A DNA stretch of 64,000 bases, from assembly GCA_015501605.1 (NCBI GenBank), contig JADNRZ010000022.1:558001-622000 (forward strand), read 5' to 3'. Position 1 is the stretch's first letter. The number at the start of each line of letters is the position of its first letter. This document shows, piece by piece, positions 1 to 12,165 of this stretch. Position numbers and translations under genes: made by a program. This DNA comes from Panaeolus papilionaceus. Lineage: Eukaryota; Basidiomycota; Agaricomycetes; Agaricales. The notes under the pieces were generated by a model that made no database searches, was not told where the DNA came from, and worked only from the letters and a program-made list of their open reading frames with translations.

Positions 1-1540
1 TTCGTGATGGGTTTTTTGGGTGATTTTTGTATGATTTTTTTCGATGTTGCTCGTTTTGCTGTCGTGTTTCTGTCTTCTTTCTCTGCCTTTTGTTTTTTTC
101 TCTGTCTCGACATTTTGTATCAATGAGTCTTAGTATGCTAGTTCCACCACTACTCTGCCCTTTTTTCTCCCTCTTACATTTCGTTCTTCACATTAGGCTT
201 CGTTGAGCCTTTTCTTTTGTCCTCTGCTTCCCTCGTCTCTTCCTCCCACCTTACTCTTACCCTTGACACTTGTCTACTATTTTGCCTACTATACATTTTT
301 TGTGATACAAGATGTGTTTTTACTCCCTACATACATACATACATACATACATATAACTCTTTGACTGTATTGTTACACCAGATTCTGGTTCGGTAGTTAG
401 TAGTTACGTTACGATTATGCATACATATTCATTCCATTCATATATGTATACCGCTTTTTTTCTCTTCTCTCTCTCTTTGCTGTTTTGTGTTTTGTGCTTG
501 AGAGCTTTTCGTTCTGTCTTGCTGGTTTGTGTTCTCGTCGTGGTGTTAGATTCGAGTTGAGCTTCGGCTTTCGTTTTCGTTCGTTTTGTTCATTATGCAT
601 TCTTTTCCTCTTACTTTTATAACCTTTGCTTTTGCTCATTTTGTCAGCTTCATACCCCTATGCACAACCATTCATACCATACATCGTAGATTTTATACCC
701 CTCCTACATTACTTTGCTCTTGACTTCTACTCGCCGCCGCCGCCATGCAAAAGTGCACCTTTAAGTAAATTAATTAAGTAGTTGAATTAAATGACTCGGA
801 TTTGCAGAGTTTTGCGCCGCATTGGAATGAATGGCTTGGGTTGGGCGGCTACGAATTGAGTTGGATATATGGATTCATTTTGCTTTCATTTTGATGAGCT
901 GTTTTCAATTTTGTCAGGATATGCTTGCGTTGGTATTTTTGAACGATAATTTATTTTTATACGATAAATTTACACGGACGGAAGTAGACCGGTTATTGTT
1001 ATGGGAGATGGATGGTCCACATGGGTAGTTTACTTCTTTTTTATTCTTTTTGAAGAGAGAGAGCTGTAAGATGATTGCAATGATAAGTATTAGGGGTCGG
1101 ATGAGAACGGTGTTAGTCGTGTGAAAATGCAGAGTAAAAAAGAAATAATTTGAAAAAGTTGAGTCCGGTTGTAATTGATTGGGTCTGTCGTTGTGTGTGT
1201 GTGTGTTCTGCTCTCTTCTCTTCTTCTCTCTCTCTCTGTCTCTAGTCTCTACTACTTTTACTCACTCTCTCTCCTCTTTTAAATTGGTCAAGGAGTGGGC
1301 TACATAAAATATTATATAAAAGAAAAAACAAAAATATTTTCATATATTTTTTTTCTCTTCCTTCATCTTTTATATACAACACTCTTATATTTCTGACGAC
1401 CAACCCACTGAACACACATCCTCACCCAAAAACGCCCCTCATCAACCACTAATTCAATTCACCACCTTGTTCTATCCAACCGAGTTAACACCTCAACATT
1501 TCCTAATCCCTAATCATCGGCACTCAAAATCTTTTCTATA
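1..1540. other. CT-rich upstream region of the PUF gene
   Basis: No convincing coding sequence is seen here. The plus strand has long T- and CT-rich runs (for example around 1210-1280 and 1335-1375), as is usual upstream of fungal genes. It probably holds the promoter and 5' leader of the PUF-family gene starting at 1541. The short open frames in it have no recognisable protein features. Confidence 0.6.
330..353. repeat. ATAC tetranucleotide microsatellite
   Basis: Five to six tandem copies of ATAC/CATA lie directly after a CT-rich stretch. It is a simple repeat with no evident function and may vary in length between strains. Confidence 0.85.
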
Positions 1541-4500
1541 ATGTCTTTATCCGCCAACGACAACAACGGCTCATATCAGAGGCTTTCTCCAAGTGGGAAA
1601 ACTCCTCCACCGGCTCCATCTGCTGCTTTTGCAAAGAGTCTTAGGTATGATTTTTATTCTCTTTTTTATGTTGTATTTTTCTGATGAATTTCATCCTTTC
1701 ATTCTCGTCATTGTGGTGTGCTGTGGTGCATGGTGGCATGCAATACAGGATTCGAGATCAGGAGCTTCAGTCAGGAGGGGCACTAGGTCATGTCTATAGG
1801 CCACCAGCTTTGAGAGGTTTGACCTCTACAGGTGGTTCTCCCCCGAATGACAACATCGGTGGGACAGACGGAGGTTCCATCTTGCCGCCTAACAATTTCC
1901 CCCCTGGCTTCAGGAGGGCAAGGGCTGGAACCTTACCTTCCAATGTCCAACTCGCTGCTCAACGTTACGCTGCCACCACTCCATTGGGTGATTCTCTCCA
2001 GGATCAGCAGCAGCAGCAACAGCAACAGCAGCCACCATTGCCATTGAGTAGGCAATCTTCGGCTGTTGGCACCCCTTCTGCCCTCGTTCAACCCTCTGTT
2101 AGGCCCAATTTGCGCCATTCTGCTACGACGGCCGGCGTGGCTCCTACCATCGTTCCATCATCAGTCACTGAGAGGAATAGCCGACTGAGATCCGGCTCCC
2201 TCACTCTTCCTTCAGGTGGTCTTTCCAACCCATTTGGTTCATCCATATTTGCCTCTTCTTGGTTGACCAATTCAAATGGTTCTGGCGCTGGTTTTTCCGT
2301 CCTTGATGAATTACGTTCAGAGTCAGGGGCGGAGGACTTTGATGTCCACACTCTCGATTATTTGGGGTTGGACGATGGTCATAGGCCTCTCTCTCATCAA
2401 TCTCAGCAGCAGCAGCAGCAGCAACATCACCTCCACCAGGCTCAACCACCCGCGGCAACTATTTCAGAGCTACGCAACCAGGCTCAGGCGGCGATTACGC
2501 GTAATAGGGATCGAGCCAATACCGTGTCAACCTATCGAACTCGCCCTGCTCCAACTAATTCCATGCTCTCTGTCTCTGCTGCTGAAGAAGACGACGAGTA
2601 TTTTATGGACAATTATGACACGTTGGGTTATGATCAGCACCTCAGCACTTATGATATGCCAAACGACTATGCACAGTCTTCCTACCTCAGCAAGGCGTTC
2701 AAGGCCCAGGAGACTCTGGCTACCAACAGACCTCGTGCTATTTCTGTTGGTATTCTGGAAGATCCCATGCGCACCCTTGGAGGACGTCGTGCCACGGCTA
2801 GCGACGCTCTTGCCTTTGTCAATGAACTCTCTCACACCGGTACCTCTAATTTATCGACTCTTGGTTCCAACATGAACACCAACCCCTCGGGAATACTCAA
2901 GACGGATAAACTCGCACCTCCTCGCTCTGGAGTTTCTCCGAGTGTCCACTTCCCTCCCAATGGCAACGAGCAGCAACTTCCCATTGGACGTGGCGCGTCT
3001 CAGTATCTCTTAGCGCCTTCCAGCCAAAATCGTTCGGTTTCTCCCAAATCGGAAGGTCCTTCTGCACAATTGCAAACCCCGACACGTTCTCTCTGGATTG
3101 GAAATTTGGACAGTGCGGTCACCAGCGAACAGCTCATCCACGTTTTCGCTCCTTATGGTGCGATTGAGAGTCTCCGACTTCTTCCTGAGAAGGTATGTAA
3201 TTTTTTACAATTTACCCGCTGGTTCCTAGACTGATGATTTATTTTCTGCTTCATTACTTCTTCCTCGAAAAAACAAAATGGTTGATTCTCTCAGGAATGT
3301 GGTTTCGTCAACTTTGTTGATCAGGCGGATGCCATACGTGCGAAAGAGGATGTGTTGAACCGGCTTGGAGGGAACATTGGTATGCCTAATGGTCAAACTG
3401 TCAGGATTGGATTCGGCAAAGCGGACAGTGCGCCTGTTGCGCCTGCGAAGGGCAACCCAACCAGCCCAGGCAATACGTCTCCTAACACTGCTGGCAGCAG
3501 GACCGGTGCAGGGAACAATACGGGTCTCAGCGGTATGGACGCCCAGTTGCAGTCTACTCCCACTCGGGCCCTTTGGATCGGTTCCATTCCATCTTCCACC
3601 ACTCCTGCGACTATTCTCAGCGTTTTCAGTCCCTATGGCCCCATTGAATCTGCGCGTGTTTTGACTCACAAGAATTGCGGCTTTAGTAAGTCGTTTCTTG
3701 GCTTTTGTTCTCGTCTTCATCGTGGTTAATCATTGGGTTCCTTTTCTTAAGTCAACTTTGAGCGTCTTGACGATGCTGTTCGTGCTCGCAAGGCTCTCAA
3801 TGGCCGTGATGTCCTCGGCAGTGATGTTGGAGCTATTCGTATCGGGTTTGCCAAGGTGCCTGTCAAGAACGGTCAAGAAACCAACGGAAATGGAGAAGAG
3901 AACGTGAATGTTGTTCCCCAAGGGGTGGGCGATCTGAGCGTTGGTGCTACGATTCATGCTTTGAGGGGCATCAAGGGAGCTTCTACGATTCCAGCAGATC
4001 AGCAGGTGTTGGGAGGAGCTGTGGAGAATTACAGGTCCAACTTGTTGCTTAGCATGATTGCTTCGGGTATGCACACTGCACCTCATTCTGCGGACGGTGC
4101 CAAGCCTCCCGGTTGGTCGGCCTCGGTTACGGAGCAGCAGATGGTGATGAGAGAGCTCTCTGGAGGCGCTCCAGATGCAGAGCCGGATATTCAGGCTCTT
4201 GCTGGTGAGTGTTTTTGAGTTTTATGAATGAACTCTCTCTTGGTGACTTTTTATTAATGTGCGTTATGCTTTTTCTGCTTAGAATTCCGACCACCTACGA
4301 TGTATTATACGACGATTCCATTGGTGGCTGAGAGGACGCATAATAGGCGTTGGGACGCGTCAAAGTTGCGCGAGCTTCGCAAGCGTCTGGACTCTGGTAG
4401 CATGTCGACGGAAGAAGTGGATCAGGTTGCGAATGATTTCATTGACGGTGAGATTGTGGACCTTGCGTCTGATTGGCTTGGAAATACGGTTAGTTTTTCT

Positions 4501-6054
4501 CGTTCTCTTCAAGTATGAGTTTTGTTGACGCAAATCCTTGTTTGATTTCTAGGTTGTGCAAAAGCTGTTTGAAAAATGCTCCGCTGGTCCTCGGGTTGCG
4601 ATGTTGGAGCGTATCTGCCCTCATCTTGCTATGATTGGTATTCACAAGAACGGTACCTGGGCAGCGCAGAAGATCATTGAATGCGTGACTATTCCCGATG
4701 AGATTGCCCTCATTGCTCAACATCTCCGAGCTTATGCGCCACCTCTTTTGTTGGATCAGTTTGGAAATTATGTGGTTCAGTAAGTGCCTTGTGTTAAACT
4801 AATTTGAATTGTGTTTTCTGATGGATGTGTGTCTATAGATGCTGCTTGCGCTTTGGCGCCCCTGCTAACGATTTCATTTTCGACGCCATCGTCGATCGTA
4901 TGTGGGAGGTTGCTCAAGGACGATTCGGAGCTCGCAGTATGAGAGCTTGTCTTGAGAGTCCTCATATCACCATCAACCAGCAACGTCGTATTGCCACTGC
5001 GGTTATCCTCAACTCGATTCCATTGGCGACGAACCCCAACGGCGCCCTTCTTCTAACTTGGCTGTTAGACACCTCGGGATTCCCTTCGCGTTACAATCTC
5101 TTGGCTCCTCGGTTCACGCCACACCTGTCGCACCTGTGCACCCACAAGCTGGCGTCGCTGACGGTTCTCCGCATTGTCAATCAGAAGATTGAACCTGAAG
5201 CTTCCAAGCAGATTGTCGAGGCTTTGTTCTCATCTCCTGGGGACCATGTCTTGACGGATGTCCTTGGAGATCAGGTCAATGGTGTGGCTGTTGTGCACAA
5301 GATTCTTACCAGCTCGTTCATTGATCCTGTGGCGAAGCCCAGCTACATGGAGGCGACGAAGCGGGTGTTGATTGAGCTCAAGGTCATCGCTACTCAGGCT
5401 TATCGCAGGTTGATTGAGGAAGTCGGGCTTCCTGTTCCTAACTTCCAGCCCACGTACAACAATACGATTCCGCCGACTGGAAAGGTGACGAAGAATAGCC
5501 AGCAGAACTTTGGCGTGCCCGGATTGCCCTCGGGGTACCCTTCTAATGACCAGGGCTTCGCTTCGATGATGGCTGCCCTCCAAATGGGCGGTCAGAACCC
5601 ACAAGCTGGACCCCCTGTTGCGACTACGCCTACGATGCTCCAGCCTGAACCGAGTTATAGCCCTGTGCCACCTCAGCATCAGCAGCACCAGCATCAACAG
5701 CAACAACAACAGAGGCGTCAGATGCCTATGAATAATAATGCCTACTCGCCATCGAGTGATCCGTTCAACCCATTTGGAAATGCGAATAATAGCCCTCAGG
5801 TTCGTGGGGGTATGCAGATTCGCAGGCCTATCCCGCAGGCGGTGCCGCCCCCCATGGGCCACTCGAATTCGCAGTATGGAAACCAGTCCCCGCTCATGTC
5901 GCACGGCGGGCCGTTGCCTGGGATGGGAATGAACCAGCCCCCGCCGCAGAGCCCGTATGGGGGCATGCCGATGCAGAGCGTGCCGCCTCCGCATGTGTAC
6001 CAACCTTATATGTATCAGCCGTATCAACAGCCGCCTTCGAACGTATTCCAGTAG
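1541..6054 (+). CDS. Jsn1/Puf1-type RNA-binding protein (two RRMs plus Pumilio repeats)
   Basis: Seven exons (1541-1644, 1749-3192, 3295-3685, 3752-4204, 4283-4488, 4553-4779, 4839-6054) encode 1346 aa in unbroken phase. Residues 1-470 are disordered with two poly-Gln tracts. RRM1 is near 477-560 (TRSLWIGN, then CGFVNFVD), RRM2 near 603-690 (TRALWIGS, then CGFINFER). Pumilio-type helical repeats follow near 820-1140 (GNTVVQKLF, GTWAAQKIIE, FGNYVVQ). The C-terminus is Gln/Pro/Met-rich. RRMs ahead of Puf repeats characterise the yeast Jsn1/Puf1-Puf2 branch, which binds mRNAs for membrane and mitochondria-associated proteins. A post-transcriptional regulatory role is therefore likely, but targets cannot be predicted. 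The start is chosen because the short first exon joins in phase at 1644/1749. Confidence 0.93.
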
Positions 6055-7513
6055 ATGCCTCCACCACCCTTTCGCCCCCATTTACCCTCTGTTATTGCAC
6101 GACCTTTTACGACGCTCCCCCTTTACATTCGTTGAAAATTAGCCCTTCGATTTCATGCCTCAGAAATTCTTCTGCGATGCTTGTTGTGCTTTTTGCTGTT
6201 GGGTTTCATCATCTCTCTCTCTATGATTATATCTCGTTTTGGTCACTTATCTCTCTCTCTCATACTCTCTCTCTCGCTCCCTGGTCCTGTCCCTGTCCCA
6301 ATATCGCTCGTTTGGTTTTTGACGCAATTTGTGCTTTTTGTACGCCCTCTCTCGTATCTGTGTGGGGGGTTTGGTTTACACCAGCAACCTAAAGTTTTGC
6401 TTTTTTTCTACTATCTCTCTATACTGTCTCTCTCCTATATCTCTCCTATATCTACTTTTGTTTTCTCCTCACTCGTGGAATAGCCGTCCTGCCTACCTAT
6501 ACCCCACCTACCTACCTCGGTAACTGCTACATATATTTCTTTTCTTTTCATTCCAAAACCCGACTCGAATTTTATCGACACATCCCTCGCCCGCTGTCCC
6601 GACGCATCAGAGTTTTTGTTTTTTATTTGACATGAAGCTGATGCGGAAAATCTCCTCACATTTACGCTCGTTTATCGCCCTTCCATTCTCCACGCCCACC
6701 TCCCTTTTCCCCCATTCATGGCAACTACATTTTACTTACTAAACCTCCTCAAAATTGAATGAGGGACAGTGGGACAGTTTAACTAGGCGTTGATATAAAA
6801 AGTTTTTCATCTGGTTTGAGTGGTTTTCAGATTGTTCTCCATTTTCTTTTTCTCTCTTATTTTGTGTTCAAGATCCTTTCAAGACTCGAATGACCTTTTT
6901 TCACTGCTAAATTTCGGGGCGCCTCCATTCCTTCATGTGTACAACACGGGAACGCGTTGATCCTGCCGACATTACTACTACCCGCTATCCAAGATACCCC
7001 TCAACACTCTCATCCACTCTTCGCTCTTACACCTCTATCCCGCCCTAAAACCTGACACCACCAATACCTTGTCCTAAACCTACCTCCCTCTTATTCCCCT
7101 TGCGATTTAGGTCCTGTACATACTATAATCGTGAAGATAACAAATACGTAGACTACATAGGTATACTCGTATACTACTCTCTCCTTTTTTTGAACAATCC
7201 GTTTTAGTAACAAAATAGCGTATTCTTTTCTCGTTGTTGCTATTTTTTCTCAATATATTTCTGCTGTTTTTTCTGTCTATTTTGAGTGCGGTGTTGAGCA
7301 GAGAAAGCACAGAAAGCAGCGAATCAGAACGCTTGAATTCGAATTCAAGGATATGACATCATCGTACTTTCTTTCCTCTTGCTACGACCTGCTTTTTTAC
7401 TTCGCTTACGTTTAACATATAAACACCTCGACCGGTCACACTGCTAAGGTATTTCACGAAAAGAAATACCACTCTACAGACCCCCTTCTAGGATTTACTG
7501 AAGGGAAAACAAA
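6055..7513. other. Intergenic: 3' flank of PUF gene and promoter of the next gene
   Basis: No gene is supported. The first ~450 bases are CT-rich with CTCT runs, probably 3'-UTR. The interval ends in the promoter of the small gene starting at 7514. Open frames here are low complexity and lack domains. Confidence 0.5.
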
Positions 7514-8774
7514 ATGGGAAGTTCAGCATCTAAAGCAGCCCGCAAGTATCCGTCGAACGCTGCCCAAGCAGCGGCGCGTACAGCGATGCCTAATGGTACC
7601 GCTGGTGCTGCTGCCAGACCGCGACCTGGTCTTAATTCCGGGTCTAACCCTCTTGCTGAAACGCACAAAAGCGAATGTATGTGTGTTCTAAATCTCGATT
7701 CTTGAAAGGTTTTTGGTCAGGAGGACTCGGAGGTGTAGGGAGGGGTTTTTTCGGTGTGTCGGGTGGGTTGATCATTGCGCTACTTTTGCGGGAAGATGGT
7801 ACTGCCTGAAGCTAAGCGATGGAGCGGTACATCTCAACATTCCTCGAAATGCTTGGAAGGCTGGGTTATGAACGTCGTTCATGGATGGATGTGGGCTGCA
7901 TGAGGCTCTTTCTCCGCACGCAATATGTCGAACCCCATCTCAACTCCGAGTCTAGTGACAATGTTTATGAAACGAACGTACTGACGCGTTGCCTTACTTT
8001 ACCTCTGCCGTTGTTTTATCGTGAAACCCCTATGGCGTATTGTAATTGGCATATCTCTTGCGAACCTGTCCTGTCTTCATTTTCGGCCGCCTCTCTACCA
8101 ACAACTCACCAATATGTTCATGTCCATGTCAAATGTCCATTGACCCTCAATTCGCGTCCGGGAAAACATTCTGTGTTTGAATGAACGCCTGTGCAACATT
8201 CTATGGTGTAGCTATCCAAAGAGACGCAGGAGATCCCGATTTCCTGGCCAACCTTCAAAAACTAGGACCCGTCAAAGTAGATCACCACATGCAGGCCGTT
8301 CGACCGGTACGTCTTTATCAACATTCTCCTCAAGCCAACAATCTAACATATGTCAAATCTCCTCCTTCCAATCTTGCACATTTGAACGTTTCCAACAATC
8401 ATTAGGATCCACAAAACACGCGCCTATTCGAATCACGATCCAAAGCCGAGTCCTCCGCACCCTCATCCTCATCACATGCCTCATTCGCATCTACGCAATC
8501 CTCATCACACACAGCATACACACCAGGCGCCCTCAGACCCAACACCCTCCCCGCCATCTCCCTCTCAGCCCTCCTCGACAAGCGCAAATCCAAACCCACC
8601 ATTTCAGCCGCAGAACAAGCCACCCTAGCGAAAGAGTACAACCTCACGCCCGAGGTGCTGGAAAGCCTGGTTAGGTATGTGAATAGCCCGAGTATTAATA
8701 GGGCGAGTATTAGAAGTGTGAAGGTGAAGGATGCGAAGGGTGGGGCGGGGGGAAGGAGGGAGAGGAGGAGATGA
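7514..8774 (+). CDS. Conserved fungal-type small protein with N-myristoylation-like start
   Basis: Three exons (7514-7676, 8212-8306, 8406-8774) give 208 aa in phase. The protein begins MGSSASK, a good N-myristoylation signal if the initiator Met is removed. It continues with an Ala/Pro-rich region, a compact segment GDPDFLANLQKLGPVKVDHH, a Ser-rich stretch, and a C-terminal block with ALLDKRKS, a helical AAEQATLAKEY and VRYVNSPSINRASIR. The tail is basic. This segment order recalls an uncharacterised protein family that I believe is widespread in fungi, but I cannot name a function. Membrane attachment is inferred from the N-terminus only. Intron 1 is 535 nt, long for this genome, so an extra small exon inside it cannot be excluded. 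Confidence 0.72.
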
Positions 8775-9968
8775 TTGCGACGGTATGTTGTCTTTTGTTT
8801 TTTGGTTGGTTTTTGGGGATGCTGAGATGGGTTTTGTAGGCTATTTGGGTTGAACCCAAGGTTTCAAGTTGAGGGTGTTTGTAACCTATAATAATCAGAA
8901 TCTAGACACGATTAAATCACTATTCAATCACAACTCGTACATATCGATCAAACACTAACATGATTCGAAAGATTTGGGCGCTTGGATGCCTCTCAGCACG
9001 TACCACTGCGAACGCCTTCGCGTTCGTTCTCTCATCTCACAAAACCCACGTAAATCGAGAAAGAAAATGAATGAATTCCAACTCCATGAGTGAGGTTTTA
9101 TGTATGTAGATTGTATGTATGTAGTATGAACAAGAATAAGAAATACGATACGCTATGGAGTGTGAATGAGAGGAGAGTGATATGTAATGAGTGAATGTGG
9201 GTATGTATGAGGAAGAATCTTTGTGTAGGACGGGGTAGGTGGAATGAATGTGATGCGGGTCAAGCGCGTATGTGGTAATATCAGAAACCTGCTGTTAAGC
9301 TGATAGAGTGGAAGCAGAATGGGACGTGAACGTAAGAGGAGGGATGTGTAATGCAAGGGAAGCGTAGAGCGGAAGATTGAACGTAAAAACGCTACCATGA
9401 GCGCCGGTTGACAGTAATGAACTTAAATGAGAGAGGAGATGAATCCGGCACATAGCCATGCCACAACAGAAGAGAAAAGTCGTAAAGGCGCGATTGGTTC
9501 GATGAATGAATGAATAAAATAATTTACTTCGAGAAAAACAATCATAAAGCAGTCTGAACTGAAACTGAACTAATTTTGTTTTGCGGGTGGGAGTGAAGAA
9601 AGAAAAAAACGACTTGGAATAGGAAGATTGGAAAGGTGAATGGCTGAATGAAATAAACATGAAAAAATGTATGAGTGCAACTATACAACGGTTTTGAAAG
9701 GGAAGGAGAACTGGGAGGTAGAAATAAAACGAGAGGGTGATGACTGGGGCTTTAGGTAGCGTAGGATGATATAGAGGTGAAGGAGTGATGGAGAGGAGCG
9801 ACACAGGAGGATGGGGCATATGTAGGACATGACAGTATGAATCCTGAAGAAATGCACGACAGGGACTGAAACGCGAGAGGAAAAGAAGACATCATAAAAC
9901 AGAAAAGAAAGCTCAAAGAATGAGCAATAAATATAATAATAACAGAAAAAGAAAAAAGAGGTGGTTGT
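8775..9968. other. Intergenic between convergent genes
   Basis: This 1.2-kb space separates the 3' ends of two convergent genes. It contains TATG/TGTA-rich simple sequence near 9100-9125 and purine-rich plus-strand sequence throughout. Its minus-strand open frames are low-complexity (Ser/Leu/Phe/Pro from CT-rich DNA) and are rejected. It probably holds the 3'-UTRs of both genes. Confidence 0.5.
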
Positions 9969-12023
9969 TCAAAGCTCAGCTCTAAACCTATCCGCATCAA
10001 AGCTCAAATCATCGAAATGCAGCGAATCCAACTTCATCTCCAACTCATCCTCCTTCTCCTCTTCCTGCATCTTATCCATGCTCTGCTTAGAGTGCCCCCT
10101 CATCATCCCCCCAGGCGCACTAAACACCCTGCTCCCCCTCTTGCCCGTAATAAACGACCCGAATGTCCCAGCCGACGATATCCTCCTCTTCGAAGACGTA
10201 CCCTCCGATGGCTTCCCCTTCCCGATGCTATTACTCTCTCCAGACCCACCGCCCAAATCAATCCCCAACCCAAGGTTCAAGCTCAAACTCTTGTCCGTCT
10301 CAAACAGCGAGTCAAAATTGTGCATAGGCACAACAGGCTCGTTCTCTCTTGAGCCATAGGAATCGACGGAATAAATAGAAGGAGGCGAAGAGGTAATGGA
10401 GCTGGGTGGGTTCACGAGCTTGACGATGCCCAGGTCGGGTTCACTCGTGATAGGCGTCTGAGGACCTGAGGTTGAGTCTGATGCTGAGCTTGACCCTGAC
10501 CCTGAGATGGAGGTAGCTTCGGTCTTTGCTGTCTCTGTCGATGTGGATACAGAAGATGCAGCGGAGGGTGAAGTGTGAGATGCTGTACGAGATGTAGGGG
10601 TCGTACGACCCGAATCGATAGCCTCTTGCTCGTAATTACTTTCTTTGGAGAGACGAGCCACAGCAGGGGGCTCAACAGGAGACAAAGGGGAATGCGACGG
10701 CGACGATGATGCGAACGCAACCACCGAAGCATCCTCCTCTACCGCCGGTGTTGAATTCGAGTTCGAATTCAAAGTAGCACCAGAAGAAGAGGAAGAAGAA
10801 CCTGAAAACGTAAACAACCTCGCCAAATTCAACTTTGAAAATCTGCGGGTAGCTTTTGAGGCGGTGGAGGCAGTTGTGGGTGTAGGGGACGATGCATTTA
10901 GCCTGGCCTGATCGAGGGCATCACTAGGCTCATAGAGCGATTCGCGATGGGTCGAACGGGACTCGCGGGGTGGTGGCTGGGACTCATGGTAAACACTTGA
11001 TCGAAGGGACGAAGAATATGAAGGGCATGATGCAACAACCGGGGGAGAGGCAATGGGTGTAGGTACAGGAGTAGGTTCAGGATTTTGCGCTGAAGATGTC
11101 TGCGTCGGGGACGGAGGTTCAGGTTGATCGAACGAGGAAATAGACTGGCGCGGTTTTATTGATGGTGCAGAAAATAGTTGACTGAGCACACGAGAACCTT
11201 TTCTGGACATAGTGGGAGTGTTTGACCGGGATAATGTTGACGGATTTGGACCGTCATTGTTGTTGTTTGAATTAATTTCCTGACGTTCCCGTGCCCTCCG
11301 TGTGCTGTTCCTCGAGCTAGGTCTTGCAGAAGAAGCAGCGGCAGCGGCGGGTAGAGGCGGAACATCGGGCACAGGAGTTTTACTTGGCTTGGAGCGAAGC
11401 AAAGAGCGGAAAACTTTCGAGGCACGCGATTTCAGAGTCGCTGCTCTTTGTAGCGGCATCGTCTGTTGCTGCTGCTGTTCGTCCATATTTTTACTTCGTC
11501 TCCTGACTTTTACGACCTCAATCACATCAGAATCGTTAGCCGCGTCGCGCATCCTCGACGAACGTTGTTGTTGTGCCTGTTGGTGATAAGGGTCCTCGAG
11601 CGTTTCTGCATCATCATCGCCGTGGTCCCCATATTCTGAATCGCTATCGTACGGCTCTCCACCGTCATTGTTCTCTAGGAGGTCGACAAATGAGCGCTGG
11701 CGATCATGGGTGTGACCATGTGGGGAACCTGACTGTATCATGACAACAGAAGCAGTCGGTTGATACATTTCATTAAAATGTTCTTGCGAATACTCTGGTG
11801 ATGCGTCGTCTGTGGAATATGAGTATGGTGGAGCGTTATGGTGATATTGGTGGTGGTGGTTGTAATGAGCGTGTTGGTGGTATGAATCCCCCGGCTGAGC
11901 AGCGTCGTAGAGACACCATGCTGGCGTATCCTCTTCTTCTGGAGGGTGTACTATGACATTTGGCATAGCTATTGGAGAATTATTTGCTGGTTGAGGAGGA
12001 GGAGATGAAGGAGCGACGAGCAT
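9969..12023 (-). CDS. Large Ser-rich intrinsically disordered protein, function unknown
   Basis: A single uninterrupted frame of 684 aa reads from an ATG at 12023 to a stop at 9969. It is dominated by Ser, Thr, Pro and Ala with a His/Tyr-rich N-terminal segment (HHHQYHH), a short acidic patch (DSDSEYGDHGDDDAE), basic islands (VRRRSKN, KGSRVLSQLF) and a terminal motif LHFDDLSFDADRF. I recognise no enzyme or structural domain, membrane segment or signal peptide. The basic patches followed by hydrophobics (KASKVFRSLLRSK, SRVLSQLFSAP, RRFSKLNLARLFTF) recur and could be short binding motifs. Its length without a stop in a Ser-rich frame, and its position divergent to a clear gene 142 bp away, support it being real. 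Confidence 0.72.
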   Translation of the reverse strand: MLVAPSSPPPQPANNSPIAMPNVIVHPPEEEDTPAWCLYDAAQPGDSYHQHAHYNHHHQYHHNAPPYSYSTDDASPEYSQEHFNEMYQPTASVVMIQSGSPHGHTHDRQRSFVDLLENNDGGEPYDSDSEYGDHGDDDAETLEDPYHQQAQQQRSSRMRDAANDSDVIEVVKVRRRSKNMDEQQQQQTMPLQRAATLKSRASKVFRSLLRSKPSKTPVPDVPPLPAAAAASSARPSSRNSTRRARERQEINSNNNNDGPNPSTLSRSNTPTMSRKGSRVLSQLFSAPSIKPRQSISSFDQPEPPSPTQTSSAQNPEPTPVPTPIASPPVVASCPSYSSSLRSSVYHESQPPPRESRSTHRESLYEPSDALDQARLNASSPTPTTASTASKATRRFSKLNLARLFTFSGSSSSSSGATLNSNSNSTPAVEEDASVVAFASSSPSHSPLSPVEPPAVARLSKESNYEQEAIDSGRTTPTSRTASHTSPSAASSVSTSTETAKTEATSISGSGSSSASDSTSGPQTPITSEPDLGIVKLVNPPSSITSSPPSIYSVDSYGSRENEPVVPMHNFDSLFETDKSLSLNLGLGIDLGGGSGESNSIGKGKPSEGTSSKRRISSAGTFGSFITGKRGSRVFSAPGGMMRGHSKQSMDKMQEEEKEDELEMKLDSLHFDDLSFDADRFRAEL

Positions 12024-12165
12024 TATGTATGGACAGATGATGGTTCAATTCAGAGGTAGACCGTGTACCAGACCAAACCGTCAGCCAAGAGCTATCACGT
12101 GGACGCGTAAATATTGCAATTTCGTGTTCCTGGCTTACTTTTTGCTTTGTACCTCAACAACAACC
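12024..12165. promoter_or_regulatory. Bidirectional promoter, Ser-rich protein gene and tRNase Z gene
   Basis: Only 142 bp separate the start codons of two divergent genes, so both core promoters must lie here or overlap the genes. No TATA box is obvious. Confidence 0.55.

Noticed and set aside
5230..6081. 283-aa minus-strand open frame
   Set aside because: It is antisense to the well-supported Pumilio exon and rich in Arg/His/Leu, as expected for the complement of a Gln/Pro-rich coding region.
9153..10000. Overlapping Ser/Leu/Phe-rich minus-strand open frames
   Set aside because: Low-complexity translation of CT-rich DNA downstream of the 684-aa gene; several frames are open at once and none shows a domain.
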